Shown piece by piece: positions 32,431-43,265 of a stretch of 64,000 nt of DNA. How positions within the stretch are numbered: position 1 is the stretch's first letter; each line of letters starts with the position of its first letter. A program made the position numbers and the translations under genes. The notes beneath the pieces are model-generated. The model was not told the DNA's origin. It ran no database searches and was given only the letters and a program-made list of their open reading frames with translations. This DNA comes from Gibbula magus (lineage: Eukaryota > Mollusca > Gastropoda > Trochida > Trochidae), in NCBI GenBank assembly GCA_936450465.1, contig OW388299.1, positions 39,381,548-39,445,547 on the forward strand. Direction: 5' to 3'.

Positions 32431-34600
32431 TATACATAACTTCTTACTTATACCCCTGGGGAATTTTTTTGACATGTTCACATTCAAGGTCAAAGGTCAA
32501 AGTCACGAGTTCTGAAATCGCTAAAAAAATCCTTGTAAACACGATAACTTGAAAAATATTTGTGCTATCAGGCTCTTCTTTGGTGTATATCAAATATGGA
32601 GAAAGGCCAAAATTTGAAAAGGTTTTCGCTAACATCCGTCAAAGGTCAAGGTCAAAGTGAGGTCACAACTTAGGCATGCTTTTGCAAAAATGTCTTATTT
32701 CAACTATTAACACTTTGAATCATTACATGATTGTGATACACAATGAAAAGTGATCACTGATTGTGTGCCCTTGAATTTTAAAGGTCAAGGTCACGAGATA
32801 TGGTCATGGTCACCAGTTCTGAAATCACTAAATAACTTCTTTCCACGGAGGTATCAACACCTCATATACATAACTTCTTACTTATGTCCCTAGGGAATTA
32901 TTTTGACATGTTCATATTCAAGGTCAAAGGTCAAGGTCACAAGTTCTGAAATTGCTAAAACAATCCTTGTAAACACAATAACTTGAAAAATATGTGTGCT
33001 ATCAGGCTCTTCTTTGGTGTATATCAAATATGGAGAAAGGCCAAAATTTGAAAAGGTTTTCGCTAACATCCGTCAAAGGTCAAGGTCATAGTGAGGTCAC
33101 AACTTAGGCATGCTTTTGCAAAAATGTCTTATTTCAACTATTAACACTTTGAATCATTACATGATTGTGATACACAATGAAAAGTGATCACTGATTGTGT
33201 GCCCTTGAATTTTAAAGGTCAAGGTCACGAGATAGGGTCATGGTCACCAGTTCTGAAATCACTAAATAACTTCTTTCCACGGAGGTATCAACACCTCATA
33301 TACATAACTTCTTACTTATGTCCCTAGGGAGTTATTTTGACATGTTCATATTCAAGGTCAAAGGTCAAGGTCACAAGTTCTGAAATTGCTAAAACAATCC
33401 TTGTAAACACGATAACTTGAAAAATGTTTGTGCTATCAGGCTCTTCTTTGGTGTATATCAAATATGGAGAAAGGCCAAAATTTGAAAAGGTTTTCGCTAA
33501 CATCCGTCAAAGGTCAAGGTCATAGTGAGGTCACAACTTAGGCATGCTTTTGCAAAAATGTCTTATTTCAACTATTAACACTTTGAATCATTACATGATT
33601 GTGATACACAATGAAAAGTGATCACTTATTGTGTGCCCTTGAATTTTAAAGGTCAAGGTCACGAGATAGGGTCATGGTCACCAGTTCTGAAATCACTAAA
33701 TAACTTCTTTCCACGGAGGTATCAACACCTCATATACATAACTTCTTACTTATGTCCCTAGGGAGTTATTTTGACATGTTCATATTCAAGGTCAAAGGTC
33801 AAGGTCACAAGTTCTGAAATTGCTAAAACAATCCTTGTAAACACGATAACTTGAAAAATGTTTGTGCTATCAGGCTCTTCTTTGGTGTATATCAACTATG
33901 GAGAAAGGCCAAAATTTGAAAAGGTTTTCGCTTACATCCGTCAAAGGTCAAGGTCAAAGTGAGGTCACAACTTAAGCATGCTTTTGCAAAAATGTCTTAT
34001 TTCTATTAAAACTTTGAATCATAACATGATAGTGATACACAATGAAAAGTGATCACTTATTGTGTGACCTTTAATTTTAAAGGTCAAGGTCACGAGATAG
34101 GGTCATGGTGACCAGTTCTGAAATCTGTAAATAACTTTTTTCCAAGAAGGTATTAACATCTCATATACATAGCTTCTTTCTTATAAATCTGGTGAATGAT
34201 TTTGACTTCTTTCTTATAAATCTGGTCAAGGTCACAAGTTCTGAAATTGCTAAAACAATCCTTGTAAACACGATAACTTGAAAAATGTTTGTGCTGTCAG
34301 GCTCTTTTTTGGTATATATCAACTATGGAGAAAGACCAAGATCTGAAAACGTTTTCTCTAAATTCTGTCAAAGGTCAAGGTCACAGCAAGGTCACAACTC
34401 AAGCATGCTATTGTGAATATGCCTTATGTTAACAATGAACACTTTGAGTCATTGCATGATTGTTATACACAATGAAAAGTAATCATTGATGGTGTGAACT
34501 TGAAGGTCAAAGGTCAAGGTCATGAGATATTGGTTAAGGCCATGTTAATCCTTCGATCCAATTTTGAAATCAGGAATAGGTTTTAAGAACAAGTTTGTGA
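32431..34600. repeat. 434-bp tandem array with AGGTCA motifs
   Basis: Five units, landmarks TATACATAACTTCTT at 32431, 32865, 33299, 33733 and 34164: three intervals of exactly 434 bp, then 431. Units 2-4 are almost identical; the fifth is decayed and rearranged. Each unit carries TCAAGGTCAAAGGTCAAGGT and two further AGGTCA-bearing stretches. The array is flanked by CGCCGCCGCCGCCGCG at 32370 and fits the tandem-core element family. It lies in the SRCR-4 intron. Confidence 0.92.
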
Positions 34601-35936
34601 AAAGTGACCCCAGTGATGATTCAACTTGTTAGATTAACTTGAATAATAAAGAAATGTTTGTAAAAAAAAATTCCCATTTTATTTATGCTGAGGAGAAGGA
34701 GGAACAGGGAAAGGCGAGACCCAAAGTTTCGGAGCTACTCTGCTTTTGCGGTGTCCCGCAAACGCTCATCTAGTTTTATTAACAATTGCTTGTTAAAGTT
34801 CACGTGTAATGCATTTTTCTCAAGAATAACAGATTATTACCTCTATGTACATTATATATCGGAATTAATTGAGCATAAAATTTATACAATATACACTTGC
34901 AATTGAATATTAAGACGATTTGTTTTCTCGTTTTTTAACCATGCTGGCAATTAGGCGACGACCGCTTTGAAGACAATATTTGAAGCGTGACTGGGGATTA
35001 GCCAGGTGTTTGTGCTAAATAGCCTGAACGCACTGAGCGTCGCCAATTAATTAATGTTAATTTTCACTACCGTTTGATGAATTTATGAGGTGTGTGAAAT
35101 CGCAAAAAATCAAATGTTTTTGCAATAATGATGCAATTGTCATCTGTGAAATTACCATTTAAACATTCGATATATGGAAAATCTAAGTTGTTTTATTGAA
35201 GATTTGTTTGTGAAATTAACGACCAAAATGTTGCGAAATGACGTTGAATTATAAAAATTAGGCTTTTTTAAAAATTTATGGGCTGGATTTCAGAAATTTA
35301 AAATCGAGTAATTTGTAAATTGAAATCCCATTTTAATGATTATGAATGTGACCATGTGGCAGGACATCTAACTTTTAACTTAACTCTGAAAATAGAGCCA
35401 TTGAGATAACATGTCTTTTTTAAATCAAAACCCAAAATTACAGAAAAACTTATGCAAGTCTGTAAACAGATAAGTGCTGAAAATGAAGAAATCATAGCAC
35501 CTTTTTAATATGATTTTCTTGTTTTAAAATGTCGATGATTTGATGGCCACTAAGTGTTTTTCTCCTCCGAAAACATGAACACAATCTTTTATAGTTTGTT
35601 GTTTTTGTAGAGAGTTTTGGTAGGGAATCGTTTCACAAAACAACTTCAACATTAATGTTACCGTAGCGAGATAAGGTTACCTGGACCCATATTTTCGAAG
35701 CTCTCTTAGCGCTTAGATAGTCGTAAGTCCCATACATTGACATTGACTTAAGACTATCTTAGCACCAAGAGAGTTGTATGGGTCCTGTGTATGGGCAACG
35801 GGACCAATATCTATAGTCTATAATTGATAATCTGCATTTCAAAAGGAATTTGTTATTAACTAACTATAGCTTTCAATTTGGTGAACGCTAAAGAAAGGTT
35901 TTAGGCCAAATAAAGAGTTGCCATTTCGTTTGACAG
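34601..35936. other. Intron sequence, nothing firmly recognised
   Basis: No exon found. An imperfect inverted repeat lies at 35690-35780 (GAAGCTCTCTTAGCGCTTAG against CTATCTTAGCACCAAGAGAG), probably a small decayed hairpin element. Confidence 0.45.
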
Positions 35937-36112
35937 CACTTATGGCATGGCGTTGGAAGGAGAAGAGGTGTTCCAACCAGGATGGTGGTTGGCCGATTTA
36001 GGGTGCATCGGCAATGAAACTTATGTTGCTCAGTGTAACAAGTCAGGATGGATTGATAATTGCTCCCAGAATGCATCGTCACTTGCACGCTGCATCCTTT
36101 CTGAAAATATTG
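35937..36112 (+). CDS. SRCR domain 4, C-terminal half
   Basis: A 176-base exon with acceptor TTTCGTTTGACAG and donor TTG|GTACGT, phase 2 in and phase 1 out. It encodes TYGMALEGEEVFQPGWWLAD, LGCIGNETYVAQC, then WIDNCSQNASSLARC and a short ILSENI tail into the vWA region. Six cysteines in the whole domain. Two likely N-glycosylation sites (GNET, DNCS-QNAS). The usual DDV before C3 is ADLGC. Confidence 0.9.
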
Positions 36113-36463
36113 GTACGTAACACATTATTTTGATGTGAACGATGTACACTTTTTTTTTATCAAATGGTTTCCTGAACTTGTTGATAACCTTTAATCATTT
36201 TCAAATGATAAATTTGATGTATTAGTTAAAAATAATCTATGCCTATCGACAATTCTTCCTTCCGCGTGTTGCCTTATCATTGACGTTGACCTTCAAAATA
36301 CACCTATATCAATTTTGTTATTCGGCTTCCATCTTTGTAAGTTGTGACATAAACATGTGGAAAAACTCATCCAAAACGCCCTAAACATAAGATTATATGC
36401 AGTAGAGTGACGAATTTATGCATGACTTTGTCAGTATCACAAGGTAGCCCATATTATTTGCAG

Positions 36464-37069
36464 AGAACTTCGAGATTGGACTTAACATAGTATTTCTTCT
36501 CCCAAATTCTATGGACATGGAACTTGATACAAAAACATTGCAACAGTATATAATGAATGAAATCATAGACGGAATTGACGCACTTTTGGATGGATACACT
36601 GAGAACCCATACTCTACAGGACTTATCACCTACAGTTCTTCTTCTAACACTGAACTGTTCCTTGGATTGTGCTTGAATACTTCTTGTAGCAGTGAGGACT
36701 TGAACAACATTATAACGTTTTCAAACGAAATAGGGAATGCAGTTGAAGATTCTCTGGATCTAGCAATGGCTCATTTCAGCGATCACGCTGGACATAGAAT
36801 CATGGCGCCAAACTTCTGCATCCTGTTTGTGACGTCTCCACTTGAGAACGTAAGTCAAGCAATGGATGTTGCACAGAGGCTGAAGGACATGGGAGTCATA
36901 TTGCTGGTAGTTTCTGTTGGGAATAGAGTTACATCAGATCAACTGGAAGGCTTGGCAAGTAACGACAAGGTACTATTCTCAGCTGAGGTCGGAGAGAACC
37001 CATCTATGGAAGGTCTCAAGTATGTAGCCAATGAAACAGCTGAGTCTGTTTTAAAGGTACAGAAGTACG
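36464..37069 (+). CDS. vWA-like domain 1
   Basis: A single 606-base exon with acceptor TATTATTTGCAG and donor TACG|GTAAGA, phase 1 at both ends. The roughly 200-residue product follows the von Willebrand A fold: first strand FEIGLNIVFLLPNS, central strand STGLITYSSSSNTELFL, helix GNAVEDSLDLAMAHFSDHAG, strand NFCILFVTSPLENVSQA, then MGVILLVVSVGNRVTSDQLE and final helix ETAESVLKV. The metal site (MIDAS) looks lost: DxSxS is LPNSM and the later TD is TS, so ligand binding, if any, is metal-independent. vWA domains mediate extracellular protein contacts. Confidence 0.88.
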
Positions 37070-37333
37070 GTAAGATGTTGTTACATGGTTACCTCATTAC
37101 ATCTCTGAGGTTATATAATGTCTTCTTCAGTAATTCAATTTCTTAACTGTGGCACAGAATTATTGTAAAAATATATTACACAACATGAAACATATGTCAT
37201 CGAAGTAATTCATTAACATGACATGATAGGTTCATATAAGTACACCGAGAAGCCACTTGTTTAAATGTATTTTTTATTATGCTGTATCAACAACACGGAA
37301 AGGAAATTTGCTTGATATCAAATTTATTTTCAG

Positions 37334-37882
37334 CTTTGATACTTCCGCGGTATGGCAACTGTTACCATGGTTATATAGATTTTGCTATCATCATTGATCT
37401 GCAAGACAACAAGGAAGACGTCGTGCATCAGCTAATTACATTTGCTATGAAGTTTAAACACTCACCTGAAGTAGTTGTTAACTTTTGGATAAAAGATGAT
37501 CCAACGGGTCAACATCTTCTGCCTTTACAAAAATTCGTGAATACGAACCGGAAATTCTCTCTCAGTACTGGCAACAACCTTCCAGAAATAATAGAAATGA
37601 CACGACAGAATTATGCCAAGGAAAACAAAGGCAGAAGGTTGGCTGAAAATATTATTATTATTGCCACTGATGGACTTTTAAATGAAGATATACAAGCTGT
37701 GGAAAAGGAAGCCTGCAGGTGCCGAAAAGCTAAAATTCATGTTATGGCTTTAGGAGTTGGCAATAAAATCTCCTTTGAACAACTTTCATCAATAGTTAGT
37801 GATGATCGAGGAACTGCAATTGTTCATTCTGCAAGGCGTCTACACAAAGGCTTGGATGGCTTGGTAAAGCAGCTATGTTCAG
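37334..37882 (+). CDS. vWA-like domain 2
   Basis: A single 549-base exon with acceptor TTTATTTTCAG and donor TCAG|GTATAT, phase 1 at both ends. The about 182-residue vWA fold runs: GYIDFAIIIDLQDNKEDVVH, VVVNFWIKDD, RRLAENIIIIATDGLLNEDI, then KIHVMALGVGNKISFEQLSS and LVKQLCS. Unlike vWA 1 it keeps the first Asp (IID) and the TDG motif, but serines of DxSxS are replaced, so MIDAS is at best partial. It follows vWA 1 after a 264-base intron and comes before the lectin. Confidence 0.88.
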
Positions 37883-38017
37883 GTATATCTACTTGTTTGG
37901 AGTGCATCAGGTTTGTCTATCCGTCCATCCATCCGTACGTAAACATTTTGGTTTTTTTCCAACCTCTTCTGAAGAACCACTGGCTCTAGAGACCACACCT
38001 TTGTGTACAGACCTTAA

Positions 38018-38475
38018 ATTAGTCTTCTCTGTGACTCCTTAGTCTCCTCTGTGACTCCTTAGTCTCCTCTGTGATTCCTTATCGACTCTGTGACACCTTA
38101 GACTCCTCTGTGACTCCTTAGTGACTCTGTGACCCCTTAGTCTCCTCCGTGAGTCCTTAGTCTCCTGTGTGACTCCTTATTGACTCTGTGACTCCTTAGT
38201 CTCCTCTGTGACTCCTTAGTGACTCTGTGACTCCTTAGTCTCCGCTGTTACTCCTTAGTGACTCTGTGACTCCTTAGTCTCCTCTGTGACTCCTTAGTCT
38301 CCACTGTGACTCCTTAGTCTCCTCTTTGACTCCTTAGTGACTCTGTGACTCCTTAGTCTTCTCTGTGACTCATAAGTCTCCTCTGTGACTCCTTAGTGAC
38401 TATGTGCCTCCTTATAGTCTCCTCTGTGACTCCTTAGTCTCCTCTGTGACTCCTTAGTGACTCTGTGGCCCCAAT
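38018..38475. repeat. CTCCTTAGT minisatellite
   Basis: About 23 imperfect units of 19-20 bp alternating CTCCTTAGTCTCCTCTGTGA and CTCCTTAGTGACTCTGTGA. It is pyrimidine-rich on the plus strand and lies in the intron after vWA 2. Non-coding. Confidence 0.93.
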
Positions 38476-39639
38476 GGCCTAAAACCTATTTTCATCTTAC
38501 ATGACGAAAAACCCCAGAAAGCTGAAATCTGACTCCTCAGCTAAAGGGATTATCAAGACCTAAAAAACTATTTTCTTTTCTTCAGAACTAAAAACCTACA
38601 AACAGAAATCTTATGTACAGATTCATTGGCCAATAAGGATTTCAAATTGTAATTTTGGTGATTCGGTGGTTCCATATAAGGGCTACAGATTCCATGCTCT
38701 AAAAACAAAAATTATTTTCTTCTAAAAAAAGCCAAATGCTTTTTAAAGGTGAAATAGTTTGTACATCTGTTCAGTTCAATTCAAATATTTATTGTAGATT
38801 TGATTACTTAGTAGCCCCTGATAAGAGGCCATAGACATCTATTTTCATTTATGAACAAAGCCTAAGTTCAGACAACTTGGCCACTGTGGATATATTCTAG
38901 ATTTGTTAATCATCTGACCACTATTTTCAACCTTATATGAAGAGATTTTTGAAGACCTACAGAGATTTTCAGTAGAGATGTTATTATTGTTGTAACAGTG
39001 GTTCCACGAAAAGGCTTGGTTTGTTACAATTGGTTAGAAATAGAAACATATTTCAAGTCATTCACGTGAAATTATTTCATTTTAAATGGACATAGTCTAG
39101 ACAGTTAGGCATATTGATTATAAAAATCTTTCGTTTACACTTATTACTGAATGCTGTTTTATCAACAACAAACAATCATAAAAGTGAGCGTGGCTCATTA
39201 ATACCCATCGACCATTCGCGCGCGATCTCATCTCTCCTAATTTATATAATCTTCTATTATAATAACAATTAAAATTAATATAAACTAGGAGAGGTACATA
39301 ACATACCGAAATTTTTGAAAAATCACAGAATCAGTTGTAATTAAGCTCTGCCCCTCTCCTAGAAGATTGGTACAAATGGTGAAAAGAATCGGTTGAACAG
39401 TTTTCTTTAACCGGTCAGACAAAAAATGGCTGGCGGGCAGATGGACGGACGGATGGAATCCTTGGTATTACTATATACTGTGCTATATACCCCGAACCTT
39501 TGGTCGGGGGTATAAAAAGGTTTTGAGATTCGAACCATTACAACAAAACCTTACGTTAATGAATTAGTTAATTGATCAGCACCTGGTTATAACTCAGAAT
39601 AACTTACATAACTGACATTGTGTGTATGTCCATGTTCAG
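38476..39639. other. Intron sequence with one repeat edge
   Basis: No exon. 39230-39515 looks like a repeat end: CTCTCCTAATTTATATAATC and CTAGGAGAGG form an inverted pair, and ATACCCCGAACCTTTGGTCGGGGGTAT (39488-39514) is a hairpin like that at 40511-40543. Confidence 0.5.
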
Positions 39640-39837
39640 CTGTTTGTGACGTTGGTTGGGTCTATTACGAGGGAGGCTGCTACCGTGCTGAGAAAACGAG
39701 GTCTTCATGGCTTGACGCCCAGAAACACTGCAGCAGTATGGACGCCAGTCTTATCAGCATCACAACACCTGAGATCGAGCTTTGGTTGCATTCCACTTTC
39801 CTGCAAGGGAATCCTGAAATTAAATATGCATTGATAG
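39640..39837 (+). CDS. C-type lectin domain, first exon
   Basis: A 198-base exon with acceptor CCATGTTCAG and donor ATAG|GTAACT, phase 1 at both ends. It encodes the opening of a C-type lectin-like fold: VCDVGWVYYEGGCYR (long-form, with the extra N-terminal cysteine pair), then SWLDAQKHCSSMDASLISIT and the helix TPEIELWLHSTFL, with YALI leading into the next exon. The A-x-x-x-C and A-x-L-x-x-I pattern is typical. It follows two vWA domains and precedes LDLa modules. Confidence 0.92.
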
Positions 39838-40193
39838 GTAACTAGATTTTTTAAATGTCACCAGAATAAAATACATTATTTTTATTATAATAAAACATTT
39901 CTTCCAAACGCAAGACGTAAATACACTGTGCATACTTACTTGTTGTCACGATATAATAAGATCATGATACGTCAAACAAATTATTTGCCAGCGCTCACGG
40001 ATTCATTGTAAATGGTAAGTTGGACAGTTGAAAATAACCGTTGTGACGTTACGAGTTGATTACCATTTACCACTCACTGTAACAGTGTATAAGGTTATCT
40101 AGGGGTAAACCTTTCACGTTGAATTTGTATGATTTGGTTTAACGTTTAGTACGTGTGTGTTGAACAGCTTATATTTTAATTTGTTTTCTGCAG

Positions 40194-40278
40194 GATTACG
40201 TAAACAGGAGGTTGATGGAGCCCCCTTGTCCTTTGGATACAGGTGGGAGAATGGAAAACCACATCAGTACTCACGCTA
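40194..40278 (+). CDS. C-type lectin domain, middle exon
   Basis: An 85-base exon, acceptor GTTTTCTGCAG, donor TA|GTAGGA at 40279, phase 1 in and phase 2 out. It encodes GLRKQEVDGAPLSFGYRWEN then GKPHQYSR. WENGKP corresponds to the W-x-D-G-x-P stretch of C-type lectins. The following codon TAG would stop the frame, so splicing must occur by 40278. A second donor, AG|GTGGGA at 40243, is in the same phase and would remove 12 codons. No EPN or QPD sugar-specificity triplet is visible, so calcium-dependent sugar binding is doubtful. Confidence 0.8.
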
Positions 40279-40506
40279 GTAGGAAACAACACTTCTTTTC
40301 TGATCTTTGTAATTAACTATCAAAGCAAAGTTGGTGTTTTATTGTATCAACAGTTTAATACACTTGGGAAAATTCATTTAAAGCTCTACTGGGCTAATAA
40401 ATTGAAAAAAAGAAGATATTATTAAGACGTCAAATCATCAGCCGCGCTGGTCGAGCAACTATATGTGTGTCAATGTGCAACACACTGTGCTAGTGAATGT
40501 ATGTAA

Positions 40507-41450
40507 TTATACCCCCGCTACGAAGTAAGCGGGGGGTATATAGCGGTCATTCCGTCCGTCCGTCCGTCCTTCCGTCCGGTCAATTTTCTCAAAAACCGTC
40601 AAAGGTATATCAACCAAACTTTGTACAGTTGTTGACCATGTTCTTCCGATCGCGCAGAGACAATTTTAAATTTTAAATTTCCATGGAAACGTCACTTTTT
40701 GGACTTAATTTTATTGTGTTCAATGGGGACAAGTTTACTCGGTTACTTTTCAACCTAGGTGAATGAAATTTTGGTTGTGAGTACTCATGACCATACTCTT
40801 TATCGAGTTCGATAACCAGTTCCGAAATATTATTTTTTACGGAGTTATGGCCCTTGAATCCGAAATTTAACTTAGTACCAAAATAACTGTGATGCTCCAA
40901 TGGGGACACGTTTTCTCGGAAAGTATTACATCTAGGTGAATGAAAGTTAATATGGAGGTAGTCCAGATGATACTCTTCATCGAGTTCGAAAACCAGTTCC
41001 GAAATATTTTTTTTTTAGTTATGGCCCTGAATCCGAAATTGAACTTTGTACCAAAAGAGCTGTGATGCTCCAATTGGGACAAGTTTTCTCGGCAACTATT
41101 AAATCTAGGTGAATGAAATTTTACATGTTGGTAGTCCAGATGATACTCTCCATCGAGTTCACAGTCCAGTTCCGAAATATTATTTTTTACGGAGTTATGA
41201 AGCCCTTGAATCTGTAATTGAACTTGGTACAAATTACCGGTGTGATGTTTTAATGGGAAATATTAAGTTACCTGAAAAATATTAGATCTGGGTGAATGAA
41301 ATTTTGTAAACAAACAGTCAGTTCCTAAAATAATTTTGGACAATATTATGATGCTTGAAGCTGTTTTTTTAACATAGTAACCTTCACATCTATAATTCTC
41401 AATGGACGGATAGCGGATGGCGGGGGTATGTGAGCCATGCTCACTTTTTT
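40507..41450. mobile_element. Tandem-core element with GC hairpin end
   Basis: Begins with a hairpin, ATACCCCCGCTACGAAGTAA then GCGGGGGGTAT, and TCCGTCCGTCCGTCC repeats. About four diverged units of roughly 175-185 bp follow (landmarks GATGCTCCAATGGGGACA, TCTAGGTGAATGAAA, CATCGAGTTCGA, AGTTCCGAAATATT). The right side is GGATGGCGGGGGTATGTGAG. Non-coding; same architecture as 16187-16935 and 25775-28101. Confidence 0.75.
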
Positions 41451-41652
41451 CTTGTTTTGTTTGTTTACAAAATTGCTAAAATATATAATAGATACATACA
41501 TTTGTATTGAACTCGAAACTGTCATCTCTAAGTTCAATACAAATTATGATGTTGTAGAACATGCATCTATAGTTTCAACACGTTTTCTAATCTCTTTTTA
41601 AAATTTAGATTACGAAAAGAGTCAACATACTGTAATGCAATAATAATTCAAA

Positions 41653-43265
41653 ATATAGTCGCAAGCGACTTTAAACGGATTCAGCATATATATGATTCAT
41701 TTCCTATTAGGTACATTATATCAGCAGTCATTGCTGAAAGTTACACGATTATGTGTTAATGTGTTTAGCTACAGCAACCTATTCCTGTCCATCATGTAAA
41801 ACGAAAGTAGGATTTACCCCCTTTGTTAACAGTTCAAAATAAAGTCGCAATTTATCAAGATAAAATGCTTATATCTCATTGGTTATGTTTATTATCAAAC
41901 TAATAATGTTTTCCCCATATAGAGTAATCCTTTCCCATTCCAACGAAGTATCAAACAACGTGCTATGATTTTGCATTGTTGAACTATGCACTAACAAAGA
42001 TACACTACAAACGTGGCGATTGTCAATTTAGAAAGGAGGCAGAATCTGTCCAACTTAAAATACCCGTAACTCATTGGTTATGAACACCACTACCGTACTT
42101 ATTTCATTTTTCGTAATTTCCACTTAGGTTGATGTAGTCATAATTTAGATTGCATACATGGTTAATGCGTAATGTTCCTTTGAATATACAGGAAAATACT
42201 AAAAAAAACTTATTTTCGGACCCCTATACCACTTTTCCGATGTTCAAAGCTAAACTATTAACATTTTGATGAAAGGGTTCAACATAAAAGTTTGTATGCT
42301 TGCAATTGTCTATTCGCAGGTGTGAATAAAAGTGCAATAGCATAATTGGTTAAGCAGTCATGATCCTGTGAACTTTGCTGAAAATGGCGATTTTTGAAAA
42401 ATGACAATGTTCTGTGACTTGTCACACATAAAGTATGACAGATACGCAATTGAAATTTATTATTCTTCATGAGAGACATGTCTACTTCACAGTGATCCAT
42501 AAAATATTATTGTATCTTGAGTGGTTTACGAAGGAAAATTCTCCAAAGTAGGTACCCCTCGAAAGGTCTCAAAATCACAAAATTTTACTTTTGGGGGCGT
42601 ATGTCTAAATTGTGCCTAATCTATCATCTTTTACATGATCATGATATGTTATGGAATTGTTAAACAAATTATTATAAAGAGATTGAAATAATTTACTTTG
42701 ACATAAATTAATTGGTTACAGAGTTATGCCACTTTGAACATGCAGCCGAAAATCGCACTTTTCGAAAAGGTCCAAATACAAGGGCAGATAACTCGAATTC
42801 TAAGCCAAAATTCAAAATTCTGTCTCGATAACTTTTTTACACGTTTATCCAGCTTTCAAATGGGCTATCACACATAGCTGTATGTGTTGCCGGGATTTAG
42901 AAGAAGATTTTTGAAGACGCGTACCCTCAAAACCGAAAAAGTACACATAGAATTCAGTTTTTTCGAAATAGCAAAAAATCTATCATTACGGCCGAAAACG
43001 GCTATAGACTTAATGGATGGGGTATGATGTTGCGCACATTTTGGTGAAAGTTTTATGCAAATATCTTGATAAGTTTTCGAGCTATTAAGGTTTAAAGTTT
43101 CAACTTCAAGGGAGGATAATTCACGAAAGAAGTCGAAAATCGAAAATCGGGCTACGTTACGATCTAAGTTAGGTCACAGGCTACAATCCCTGAAAGTTTC
43201 AGAGAAATCAGTCAGGCCGTTAGTTCAGAACACGTGCCACAAAATCCGTGGAATAATAATAAAAA
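41653..43265 (+). mobile_element. Hairpin-ended element, dimer copy 1
   Basis: A 1613-bp unit starting ATATAGTCGCAAGCGACTTT (palindrome AGTCGCAAGCGACT) and running directly into the next copy. It lacks the terminal GGATTCAGCC hairpin, which is present only at the end of copy 2. No coding frame of note; several TTTCGAAA-type motifs and AT-rich unique sequence. Related to the minus-oriented element at 3028-4025. Confidence 0.85.

Noticed and set aside
40243..40278. Treating the TAG at 40277-40279 as the end of the protein.
   Set aside because: The exon at 45505 completes the lectin fold in the phase left by the donor at 40279, so the TAG is split by splicing.
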